Shown here piece by piece: positions 1 through 8,648 of a DNA stretch of 49,725 nt. The stretch comes from JAIDVZ01 sp964486285. Lineage in GTDB: Bacteria; Verrucomicrobiota; Verrucomicrobiia; Opitutales; JAIRKQ01. Every line of letters starts with the position of its first letter. The stretch's first letter is position 1. The position numbers and the translations under genes are program-made. Below the pieces are notes generated by a model. The model ran no database searches. It was not told the DNA's origin and saw nothing but the letters and a program-made list of their open reading frames with translations. Where the stretch lies: the NCBI GenBank assembly GCA_964486285.1, contig CAZALH010000006.1, positions 1 through 49,725 on the forward strand. Reading direction: 5' to 3'.

Positions 1-3000
1 TTAATGCATCCCTTGCTTTCTTTGTCTACTGTTTTAGGTTTATTTACTGTTTCAGATTCATAGTCTTCAAAATACCCAATCATCTTTGAAATCCTATCAA
101 AATATTTTTTAGACTCCTCAGCACTTAGGCATGTAACAAAGCTATTATCAGCTAACTTAACTTTCATATCGCCCGTAGGTTTACCATCTTCACCTATTAT
201 CGCTTCTACACTAGTAGCTTCTGATACTTGCAATGATAATTCTTTTTCAACTATAACTGAAGAGTTGCGCTCTGTTGGATATGCCTCTTCCAATAAAGCT
301 TCAATGTAACATTGCAGCTGCTTTTTAAACTCCTTTTTGACTTCGTTACCAGCTTTTGGAGCAACAACACTTTCTTCAGCAGCTTCTCTTTCATCAGGGG
401 CTTTACTGCTTAAATTAATACCGTTCCAAAAATCTTCCGAACGACAAATATAATCTGTAAGTACTTTCGCAATAACACGATTATTAAGATATAGCCTTCG
501 CTCAATCGCTTTTATAAGGTCTGCTGAATCATTGCTACCTTCAATCTCGTTTAAGATGTGACATTTAAAAGAAAAATTTAATTCTGAATAAAAATCAAAA
601 ACCTTACCTAAAAGACCATGATAACCGCTAGCATTAAAAATTGTTCCTACATTTTCTTTAAATTTGTCCTTATTCTGACACAGAAGTGGCCAAGTTTGGC
701 ATTCGACATCTAAATTAATCCCCTTTTTACACTTTTGTACAACTTCGCTCCACATCAATCCACAGTGTTCTTTAATAGCGACGACTATGTCATTTTCTGG
801 TTCACTCCTTTCCAATAACAAATCTTCCCCTTGACCAAGGTTTAGCAGCTCTTTTAGTTCAGCAATATTTTCCTTAAAGCTAGCTTTACAATTTTCTACC
901 TTTTCAAGGTTATTACAAAACGCCTCCCCAGACACAAGACAAGCTTTATACAAAGCCTTATGACTTTCTGCGTCTTCACCATCTTCTTCTGTAATTTTTG
1001 AAAAATCTCTCAAACACCCAAACCATGGCGATCTACTAAAACCACCATAAACCTCACCATCTTTCTGTCTTATGAAATCTCTAAAACCTAAATACTGTTT
1101 TGTTATCCATCTAACATTTTCATCAAAAGATTTCCACGTTTCTGGATCGCCTACCGAACTATTACACAGACTATTGCCTGTATTAAAAATTCCTAGCAGA
1201 ACCCTTTCTAACTCATCAAAACGTAACTTTATATCTTCCAACGATTTTGTCGCATCGACCTTGCTTGCGTCATATGATTTTGTCAATTCATCCAACTCTT
1301 GTAAAAGCAGATAAGCGTCACCATAGGGTGGATCCACTCGTTCATTTTGAGGTTTGTTAACATTATTTAGATTTATTGCTTGAGCAAAATATTCAAAACT
1401 CGCCCTTTTATAGATGCTATCAGGTTTAGACACAAACTCAATATTTGAACCAGTATAATCACTGCTCCCATTATTGTTGGTTGGACTCAATTTAAAAACA
1501 AACGGATCGCAATTATAATCACTGTTTTGGTACAAATCCTGCGAAATACACATTGATAATGTGTCATTAAACTCACTTTCTAAAATTTTATATTCACACT
1601 CTCGAAGCTTAGTGTCTCTGAAATGCAAATCCATTTTCTCACAGGATGCATCAATACCCCGCAAGTCAAACATATCACAATTCTTAAACTCAGACGCTAC
1701 ATTAACAATATCAAAAATAGCATCGGAAGGATCAGTTGTTTCATGATAATTTAAAGAGTCTTCAAGCCATGCATCAGAATACTTGTCCCACAAGTAAGCA
1801 CAATACTTCTTCAATGCTTCATAACGTAGCAAACTTTTAGGAAACTGAGTTTTTTTGTTTAAAATGTCATTAGCCTCTTTACTTATTTTTTGACGGACAA
1901 ATTGCACATAAGCTTTATCATAAAGCTGTTCCCTGTTTTCAAGAATTTGCTCCACTTTGTCCTTTGTAAGACCAGCCAAATACTCCATTTGGTCCTTTGT
2001 AATACCATACCAATCAAGCTCACATCTCTTCTCACCTAACAACCCCGCGTTATTTGATAACCCCCAATTCACACAATCACGTACTTTTTTAGGCAAAACA
2101 TAGCTATTTTCTTGTAAAAATCTAACAATTCTTTGCTCAAATATCACCCGAGTATCGTATNNNNNNNNNNNNNNNNNNNNNNNNNNNNNNNNNNNNNNNN
2201 NNNNNNNNNNNNNNNNNNNNNNNNNNNNNNNNNNNNNNNNNNNNNNNNNNNNNNNNNNNNATTTTCTTGTAAAAATCTAACAATTCTTTGCTCAAATATC
2301 ACCCGAGTATCGTATCCAGAGCCTCTCAACATCACCCTGGTATTTGTATTAAACGCATCTTTTTTTGGAAAAAACACTTTGCGATTACCGAACTCTATGC
2401 AATTTTTAGGATATTTTTGAAAGCTCAAAGCTTCAAACAACTCTTGCCATTGTTCATTAGCTGCAGCAAGATCTACTACTTCTCCTTCTGAAGGAGAATA
2501 ATCCACACATAATTCTGCACCACGTGCACCAGCGATAACATACAACTTCAAATCCCGATAAGAAAAACAATTAGGTTCATGAAAATTGAATGACAATTTA
2601 CGTACTATGCCACCATCTTTATCCCAACAACCACCAGTAAAAAAAGAGGAAGGGCTCTCAATCTCAACTGGCCCTCCTGAGCCTTTTAAACAACTGCTAC
2701 AAAACTCAACAAATTTATTGTTTTCTTCTTCAAGCAATATTTTAGACATCAAAGCATTAACATTTTTCAAGGTCGATACTGCCTCCTCTACCTCCTTAGC
2801 TTTTTCATCAATTTCTTTGATATAAGAATCGTCTGCAAGAGTTTCAATTACATCTCTACTTTCAATATTTTCGTTTTTAAGTTGTGAACTACCATCTTTC
2901 CTTGACAACCAATCTAAATAATTTACTCCAGTGCGAACTTTCACACAATTTTGATCTGCCACATTATAAGGGTTACTTGCAGGACCACCATAATTATTTG

Positions 3001-3022
3001 CTTCGAGAATGATGTTTTCCAT
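1..3022 (-). CDS. very large orphan protein, partial at the left edge; possible secreted effector
   Basis: I do not recognise this protein. From the ATG at 3022 (MENIILEANN) the minus-strand frame is open to 2261. If the 55-base overlap flanking the N gap is collapsed, it continues as ...RFLQEN-SYVLPKKVRDC... with no stop to base 1. That gives at least about 955 residues with the C-terminus outside the window. A TTG at 3034 is an alternative start; no clear ribosome binding site decides. There is no signal peptide or membrane segment. The chain is hydrophilic and Lys/Glu/Asp-rich with many scattered cysteines and helical, coiled-coil-like stretches (for example residues about 70-100). It sits beside other accessory genes and an integrase relic near tRNA-Gln, so a host-directed role is plausible, but that is inference only. 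Confidence is high that it is a gene and nil for its function. Confidence 0.8.
2106..2315. repeat. 55-base direct repeat flanking the N gap (contig-end overlap)
   Basis: Bases 2106-2160 and 2261-2315 are identical over 55 positions and abut the gap on each side. The copies end exactly at the gap edge on the left and begin exactly at the gap edge on the right. A biological repeat would not be expected to do that. Confidence 0.9.
2161..2260. other. assembly gap (100 N), probably false
   Basis: One hundred Ns, the conventional size for a gap of unknown length. The 55 bases before it (2106-2160) are repeated exactly after it (2261-2315). This is what two contigs overlapping by an assembler k-mer look like. 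Joining them removes 155 bases and restores a continuous minus-strand reading frame, so probably no sequence is missing here. Confidence 0.9.
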
Positions 3023-3323
3023 AAAACTAAACAAATAGATGGTAAATAAAAAAAGTAATTATGTCAATTTTTTTACTAAAAAAATTAATTAAAAACTTTT
3101 TTATGTAAAAATTTAAAATCGCACATGATATACTATGCTCCCTAATAAAATATTTAATTACTTGATGACTTGTTTTCTTATATGCAATAAAACACCCTAA
3201 TGGAATTTCGTGTATTACTATAATTTAACAAAGATCACCTCAGCAAACATTTTTCAAAACTTAAAACTTACAAAAAAGCAAAGCTTGTTAAAATTTAGTA
3301 AAGCAAATTACCTAAATCTTTTT

Positions 3324-3354
3324 TTGGTTATAATTTTCTTGACTATTTTATACT
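3324..3354 (+). promoter_or_regulatory. tentative sigma-70-like promoter in the 3023-3393 intergenic region
   Basis: The 371-base stretch between the divergent genes at 3022 (minus) and 3394 (plus) is extremely AT-rich and holds no recognisable gene. A good -10 match, TATACT, lies at 3349-3354, about 40 bases before the ATG at 3394. The best -35-like element is TTGGTT at 3324-3329, with a long 19-base spacer, so the call is weak. The rest of the stretch shows only A/T runs. Confidence 0.3.
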
Positions 3355-3393
3355 AATATTGAGTCTTAAAATTTAAGTAAACAAAGGAAAGAT

Positions 3394-3825
3394 ATGCCTA
3401 TTACTATTACCACTTCTGATGGGAAAACAATTGACAATTTGGACGAAATACAAAAAGGGGCAGAAAGTATCTATCGACAATTAAATACCAATAAGGCTGA
3501 AACAGGTAGAATGACAGATATTTCTAAAGTACTATGTAACATGCGGAAATTGGAACAACAAGATAAAGTTTATCAGTTCCAAAATGATCTTACATACATG
3601 TTGACACCTGAATTTACAAAAGATTTTGTATGCATTTTAGATCAAATTGGTAATCTAAAACAAAGAAACGGTACAACAATTAATATTACTAAGATGCAAA
3701 TGAGACAAATTTTAATATGGATTAAAAATATAATTAATCATGTCCACTTTGCTGATATACCTCTTAATTTGAGTGTATCTTTGATCCAAAAAGTTAAAGA
3801 GTTAGGTGGCTGTTTCGGTTGGTGA
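3394..3825 (+). CDS. hypothetical protein of 143 residues
   Basis: Not recognised. The ATG at 3394 is preceded by a plausible ribosome binding site (AAAGGAAAG, 6-12 bases upstream). The product begins MPITITTSDGKTIDNLDEIQ and is a soluble, mostly helical-looking chain without signal peptide or membrane segment, ending CFGW. It lies 5 bases before the decayed metalloprotease gene on the same strand, and the two probably form one transcription unit. Small gene followed by effector is the usual order for a chaperone or regulator with its client. However, the sequence is not obviously CesT-like and not notably acidic, so that role is only a possibility. Confidence 0.7.
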   Translation: MPITITTSDGKTIDNLDEIQKGAESIYRQLNTNKAETGRMTDISKVLCNMRKLEQQDKVYQFQNDLTYMLTPEFTKDFVCILDQIGNLKQRNGTTINITKMQMRQILIWIKNIINHVHFADIPLNLSVSLIQKVKELGGCFGW

Positions 3826-3830
3826 CATAG

Positions 3831-5194
3831 GTGAAACCTAATGAGATATCGATTATGCAAAGTGTATCAAATATATTAGAAAACGGTGTTTTTAATGTTT
3901 TTATCAAAAATGAAAACAGGCATGAATTGGAAGCTCTTGCAGGGACAATTGGTATACAAAACGGCCCATTAATTTTATATTATGGACCCACAAAAGTTTT
4001 CCCAAGAACCGAATTGACTCAATATCAGTCAAGCTCAACTAAACGTTTAACTGAGTCAGATCAAGAGTTGCTTAATGAAATATTTCATTTGGAAGATGAT
4101 AATACAAATTGGCCGCAAGAGTTTGCCCAAGTGTTTCAGGATCTTCAAGCATTACCCATGGGCAAAGCAATGATTCGTAGGATACTGGGTATTCATCGTC
4201 AATGTCCAAGTCTCCCTAAGGTATATTTTTGCAATAAAGATTCTGAGGGGCCTCAAATCGTGTGGCCGGGGTACACAAACACTAGTGCAAAAAATGTTTT
4301 ATGTAATTCTTCCTTAATTACGAATATGGTAAATTTACCTCATGCAGAGATTAATTTAACCTGGGATAGTACGAAAAAGGAATTTTTATGGAATGAATAT
4401 ATTATGCCGATACAGGAGGTAACAAGAAAATTAGGTTTTGTAACATGTAAAAAGTGCCACCGATTCTTTTATTAGCTCATGAATTAGGTCATTATTTGAA
4501 TAAAATAGAATCAATTTACCGAACACTTCAAATAAAATCAATATTCCAAAGCATAGTAGCGCTTACGCAGAATAACCTTACATGGTGGCGTACTAATTCT
4601 GAATTAGCGATACAATAGTACAACGAAATTTCACAAGCATACCAGCAATGTGATATGGCTGCTACTCTAGAGTATGAAATTGTATTAAAAAAGTTGGAAG
4701 AAGTTGTACAAAATAAGTTGTCGGAAGAACCGCCGGATAATGTTGAAACAAGGAGACAAGAGATACAGAAAGCTTTGGACGCTTTTATTGAGTTAATCTC
4801 AACTTCAGGTAAAGGAAGTGCTATAGAAATACAAAATTTTTTGCCACTAGCTGGTATGTGTCAAAATAGTAAATTCAATTACAGTGACGGTGAAATTACT
4901 TACCAGGCATTACAGGAATGGTCAGGTGACACTAGTAAATGCCCTCGGTTTTTTAATTGTCAGGAACAAGAGGTAGAGATAGATTTTGCCTCCAAAAGTC
5001 AAACCAGTTTTGTGCGTATATTTTATGAAACTAGCTTGAAAGTGTTAAATGAATGGTTACAGCAAGTACCCCAACGAGATGATTTTGACGCTTTAGTTGG
5101 TGGTATCTTGAGTTTAATCAAAGTTTCGGATAATTCTTCAATGCGATCATTAACGTTTGACGATCTACCAGCGTTAGTTAGAACCAAAAAATAG
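3831..5194 (+). pseudogene. decayed HELGH zinc-metalloprotease, effector-like (M91/NleD-type is one candidate)
   Basis: The frame opened by GTG 3831 (or ATG 3855) stops at TAG 4473-4475. Just before that stop, another frame reads K-V-P-P-I-L-L-L-A-H-E-L-G-H-Y-L-N, a HExxH zinc-protease motif with HELGH at about 4478-4492. Restoring one A in the run at 4449-4453 joins the two frames exactly. The second frame then meets an in-frame TAG at 4616-4618 and continues open through 4655 (MAATLEYE...) to the stop at 5194. The ancestral protein was therefore about 455 residues with the zinc site near the middle. The context PPI-L-L-L-AHEL resembles metalloprotease type III effectors of the M91/NleD family, but I cannot confirm the family. 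No signal peptide is visible. The two separate lesions point to real decay, though one sequencing error is possible. Confidence 0.7.
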
Positions 5195-5196
5195 AA

Positions 5197-5370
5197 AGAT
5201 CTAACAATTAAATTTATACATTTAACTAAATTATTAATATCATTATGAATATATGTTTTAGCAGTGACAGCGACTTGTGAATGTCCAAAAATTGCACGTA
5301 TGTTTATCTCTTCAACACCGGTGTTATGTAGTAAAGAAGCGATAGTATAATGAGTCTCGTGAAGAGAGTA
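5197..5370 (-). pseudogene. tyrosine recombinase (integrase) C-terminal remnant
   Basis: The minus strand reads YSLHETHYTIASLLHNTGVE at 5370-5311, then INIRAIFGHSQVAVTAKTYI and HNDINNLVK. This matches the C-terminal box of phage-type integrases (HxLRHTFAS...LGHs...T..Y.H). The catalytic Tyr (TYIHN) and the GHS histidine box survive. The HxxRH box reads HETHY: Arg became His and His became Tyr, both explicable by G-to-A or C-to-T changes. A TAA precedes the fragment at 5373-5371 and no integrase N-terminus is visible upstream, so the gene is dead. It ends near the decayed protease and lies about 130 bases from the 3' end of tRNA-Gln, the classical position of an island integrase. Confidence 0.75.
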
Positions 5371-5498
5371 TTAACTAAACCTATAATTACTATTTTAGCA
5401 ATTTAGCAAAAAAACTGTAATCCAACGCTAATATATTCCAAAGAAATTTATGATATATCTTTTTATGTTTTCTTAAACACACTATTGCGACTTAATCT

Positions 5499-5572
5499 TG
5501 GCTGCCCGATTAGGACTCGAACCTAAACAAACGGAACCAGAATCCGTGGTGCTACCATTACACTATCGGGCA
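5499..5572 (-). tRNA. tRNA-Gln (anticodon CUG)
   Basis: A complete cloverleaf on the minus strand. The acceptor stem TGCCCGA pairs with TCGGGCA, the D arm contains AATGGTAG, and the anticodon stem ACGGA/TCCGT encloses the loop TTCTGGT, so the anticodon is CTG (reads CAG). The T arm is TTAGG-TTCGAGT-CCTAA. Discriminator G and the CCA end are encoded. Its 3' end faces the integrase relic and the accessory genes to the left, so it is a likely attachment site. The AT-rich genome probably has a second tRNA-Gln(UUG) elsewhere. The gatCA genes nearby may serve glutaminylation of this tRNA. Confidence 0.95.
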
Positions 5573-5753
5573 TAACGTCATTCTAAGACTGAACTTTAAT
5601 AAAAACTAAGATCTTTCAAGATAATTATTTATCTTTAAATTTTTTAATGTTAATTATTAAATTCGACTTTTCTAAAAGAAAGAAAAACAAATTTGAAATT
5701 TTCAACAAAAAAAGCTTTGATTCAAGAATAAATTATATTATATGTAGCTGAGC

Positions 5754-6815
5754 ATGGAAACAATTGCCCTCACTTCCGCGAATAATAATATTGCTTCTGA
5801 TGAGTATGCAGAACAATTACGTCAATTTGCTCAAAACGAAAAGCGGTATTATTTTTCTTGTCGCTATGACAGTCCATGGAAAACAATACATCAAGCTAAT
5901 GATTTGAGGATATTTTTAGCTAAATTAGATTTAAAATTAGCATTCCGTAGTCTTAATTGCGATGTAAAAAGCTGCGAATTGTTACCATTAGGTTTTGGAG
6001 AACATGAAAGTAATTTAGAATGCGATTCTCATTATCTTATAAAAGGGAACGATATCGAGATTACAAATCCCAACGAACAGGATTGTCCAGCACTAAACAA
6101 AATTGCTAACAATATTCCAATGAATGGTTGTATTTCCATCTCTGAAATGCAACAACAAGAAATCAAGATAAAAGTAAATGATTGTGAAAAAGATTCTCTA
6201 ACATTTCGTATGTATCGCTATGGTAGCGGAAGCTTGCTCTTTAATTCACAAGACCAGGAGAAAAAGTTAATTCCTCGATCAGTTATTTCCGTAGGGTATC
6301 AGGGATATACCCCATTTGGAACTTATGAAGTTCATGGAATAACATCACCTATATTAGAAACAGGTGATAATGCTTCACAGGGACAAGTTATTGTATTATT
6401 TGGATTGGGGAATCGTGCAGAAAATATAGAAAATAATAGTGAAGATTGTATAAAAAAGGAAGTAGACAATCGAATAAATAAAATAACCGCACTTGGATTT
6501 GATACAGTAACCGCACAAACATTAACAGTATTTTCTATGAGTCATCTTTTAACTTCCGGTATTGTTGAAACGTTTGATCAAAATGTGCAAAAAATATGTA
6601 AACTTTTAGAAATAACTATGGAAAATATAAAAAAGGGTATATCTCCTGAAGAGATAAGTGCTATTGTAGCAGGATTCAAANNNNNNNNNNNNNNNNNNNN
6701 NNNNNNNNNNNNNNNNNNNNNNNNNNNNNNNNNNNNNNNNNNNNNNNNNNNNNNNNNNNNNNNNNNNNNNNNNNNNNNNNAACTCTCAATCATAGTTAAA
6801 AACTTAAATCTCTAA
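5754..6815 (+). CDS. orphan protein interrupted by the second assembly gap
   Basis: Not recognised. From the ATG at 5754 (METIALTSANNNIASDEYAE) at least 309 residues are read before the Ns at 6681. After the gap all three plus frames stop within 35 bases, so the gene ends either inside the gap or at latest near 6815; the C-terminus and true length are unknown. There is no signal peptide or membrane segment. The chain contains several cysteines and a Gly-rich middle (about residues 160-225, with SVGYQGYTPFGTYEVHGIT). A helical tail follows, with NIKKGISPEEISAIVAGF near residue 300. It is isolated between tRNA-Gln and the convergent gatA operon, beside the putative island. It could be another accessory or effector-type gene. 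Confidence 0.7.
   Translation: METIALTSANNNIASDEYAEQLRQFAQNEKRYYFSCRYDSPWKTIHQANDLRIFLAKLDLKLAFRSLNCDVKSCELLPLGFGEHESNLECDSHYLIKGNDIEITNPNEQDCPALNKIANNIPMNGCISISEMQQQEIKIKVNDCEKDSLTFRMYRYGSGSLLFNSQDQEKKLIPRSVISVGYQGYTPFGTYEVHGITSPILETGDNASQGQVIVLFGLGNRAENIENNSEDCIKKEVDNRINKITALGFDTVTAQTLTVFSMSHLLTSGIVETFDQNVQKICKLLEITMENIKKGISPEEISAIVAGFKXXXXXXXXXXXXXXXXXXXXXXXXXXXXXXXXXXLSIIVKNLNL
6681..6780. other. assembly gap (100 N), real or unresolved
   Basis: One hundred Ns. Unlike the first gap, the two flanks share no visible overlap, so an unknown amount of sequence, including the end of the gene starting at 5754, may be missing. Confidence 0.9.
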
Positions 6816-6829
6816 TATAAGAAAAAACT

Positions 6830-6860
6830 ACAAGTTTAGAATCTTTGATTCTAAACTTGT
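6830..6860 (-). terminator. intrinsic terminator of the pheT-gatC-gatA unit
   Basis: A perfect 12-base-pair stem, ACAAGTTTAGAA / TTCTAAACTTGT, with a 7-base loop. It lies 16 bases beyond the gatA stop. Read on the minus strand it is followed by AGTTTTTTC, giving the U-tract. It may also stop transcription arriving from the plus-strand orphan gene. Confidence 0.8.
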
Positions 6861-6876
6861 ACAGGGGTGTTTTACT

Positions 6877-8340
6877 TTAAAGATTTGGGTGTTGGTCTTT
6901 ATAATTATGTGCTTGCTCAAACTCATAAGCAAGCGATAAGATCTCGTGTTCTTTGAATGGTTTACCTAATATTTGCATACCAATTGGTAATCCATTGAAA
7001 AACCCACATAAAGTCGATATTCCACATATTCCTGCTAAATTTGCAGGAGATGTATAAATATCACATAAATACATCTTCAAAGGATCAAGAATCTTCTTTC
7101 CACGTTCGAATGCTACTGTCGGAGAAGCAGGCGTAATTATGGCATCTACAGATTCAAAAACACGCATAAAATCATTACGTATTAATGTTCTTACTTTTTG
7201 TGCACGACGGTAATAAAAATCAAAATTTTCACTACTAAGAACATATGTTCCCAAAATTATTCGACGTTTTACTTCTTCACCAAAACCTTCATCGCGTGTT
7301 TTAAAATATAAGTCTATTGCATTTGTAACTTCTTTTGATCGAAGTCCATAACGTACACCATCAAATCGAGCAAGATTTGATGATGCTTCAGCAGTAGCAA
7401 TAATATAATATACCGGAATAGCATACTTGCTCATAGGTAGTGAAATAGGAATAATTTCATGCCCATTTTCACGATAAAAATTAATAGCTGACTCAACAGA
7501 TCCCCGAACATTATCATCAAGACCATCTTGAAAATATTCCTCCGGTACCCCAATACGTTTTAAATTACTGTACTTTGATAACTCTTCTACATAATTTGGA
7601 AGTTTAAAGGAAAAACTCGAAGAATCTCGACTATCATTTCCAGCAATTATTTGAAATAATAATGCGATGTCTTCTACTGAGCGTCCCATCGGCCCAATTT
7701 GATCGAGTGAACTAGCAAATGCGACTAATCCATAGCGACTTACAGCACCATATGATGGTTTTAAACCACATATTCCACAAAAAGATGCTGGCTGCCTAAT
7801 TGAACCACCTGTATCACTACCTAATGCTAAAATTGTTTCACCTGATGCTACAGCAGCTGCGCTACCCCCACTACTGCCACCAGGAATATATCGTGTATTC
7901 CATGGATTAGAAACAGGTTTATATGCAGAATTTTCATTCGATGCACCCATCGCAAATTCATCCATGTTCAAACGACCCCACATTACACATCCAGCATTCT
8001 TAAGACGCTCAATCACAGTGGCATCATATGGGGAAATAAAATTTTCTAGAATTTTACTAGCGCACGTTAATGGTTGACCACGTTCAGCAATTAAATCTTT
8101 AATCCCAACAGGAATTCCATCCAACGAGCTCAATGGGTTACCTCTCTGGCGACGCCTATCAGATTCTTCCGCTTCTTTAAGTGTTTTTTCTTCATCATAT
8201 GATAAAAAAGCACCAATAGAACCGTCTATAGATTTTGTTCTTTCAATCACTGCACGTGTAATTTCAACAGAAGAAATCTGTTTTTTATTCAGCAAATCAC
8301 TTAATTCACAAGCTGTTTTATAAAAAAGTTCATCACTCAT
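6877..8340 (-). CDS. gatA: Asp-tRNA(Asn)/Glu-tRNA(Gln) amidotransferase subunit A
   Basis: Amidase-signature subunit of GatCAB, which releases ammonia from glutamine and amidates Glu-tRNA(Gln) or Asp-tRNA(Asn) in the cytoplasm. The Ser-cisSer-Lys triad is present: Lys in GIPVGIKDL (about residue 77), the Gly/Ser motif PGGSSGGSAAA (about 150-160), and the nucleophile Ser in LGSDTGGSIRQP (about 175). Length 487 is normal. I prefer the ATG at 8340 over the upstream GTG at 8361, because GAGGAGAG lies about 11 bases before the ATG and the family begins near here. It follows gatC by 17 bases. No gatB is in the window, so the complex must be completed elsewhere. Confidence 0.95.
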   Translation of the reverse strand: MSDELFYKTACELSDLLNKKQISSVEITRAVIERTKSIDGSIGAFLSYDEEKTLKEAEESDRRRQRGNPLSSLDGIPVGIKDLIAERGQPLTCASKILENFISPYDATVIERLKNAGCVMWGRLNMDEFAMGASNENSAYKPVSNPWNTRYIPGGSSGGSAAAVASGETILALGSDTGGSIRQPASFCGICGLKPSYGAVSRYGLVAFASSLDQIGPMGRSVEDIALLFQIIAGNDSRDSSSFSFKLPNYVEELSKYSNLKRIGVPEEYFQDGLDDNVRGSVESAINFYRENGHEIIPISLPMSKYAIPVYYIIATAEASSNLARFDGVRYGLRSKEVTNAIDLYFKTRDEGFGEEVKRRIILGTYVLSSENFDFYYRRAQKVRTLIRNDFMRVFESVDAIITPASPTVAFERGKKILDPLKMYLCDIYTSPANLAGICGISTLCGFFNGLPIGMQILGKPFKEHEILSLAYEFEQAHNYKDQHPNL

Positions 8341-8357
8341 AAAATCAATTACTCTCC

Positions 8358-8648
8358 TCACTCAACAATTTTAGGCACAACAAACTGATTATCTAACTTT
8401 GCAGGTGCATTCAACAATGCTTCTTCTTGAGTTAAAAGATCACCTGGCTCATCTTCACGCAATATATTATATAATGGATATGCATGTGCAGATTCTTCAA
8501 CATTAGTTACATCGATATTTTCAATTTCTTGAAAATACTCAAGAATAAGACTTAAACTTTCCTCAATTCTTCTCTTTTCATCTTCCGTAAGTCCAATACG
8601 AGCAAGCATCATAAGATGATCAAGGTTTATTTGCTTTCTATTACTCAT
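8358..8648 (-). CDS. gatC: Asp-tRNA(Asn)/Glu-tRNA(Gln) amidotransferase subunit C
   Basis: Small subunit that wraps around GatA and GatB in the tRNA-dependent amidotransferase. It has 96 residues, the usual size. The N-terminal helix LDHLMMLARIGLTEDEKRRI and the stretch FQEIENIDVTNVEESAHAYP are typical of the family (V.HLA.LARL.L...E...). The ATG at 8648 overlaps the pheT stop by 4 bases, so translation is probably coupled to pheT upstream and gatA follows directly. Confidence 0.93.
   Translation of the reverse strand: MSNRKQINLDHLMMLARIGLTEDEKRRIEESLSLILEYFQEIENIDVTNVEESAHAYPLYNILREDEPGDLLTQEEALLNAPAKLDNQFVVPKIVE

Noticed and set aside
4616..4618. In-frame TAG in the metalloprotease gene as a recoded or read-through stop
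   Set aside because: There is a second independent lesion (frameshift at 4449-4453) and no structure or recoding signal around the codon; decay explains both.
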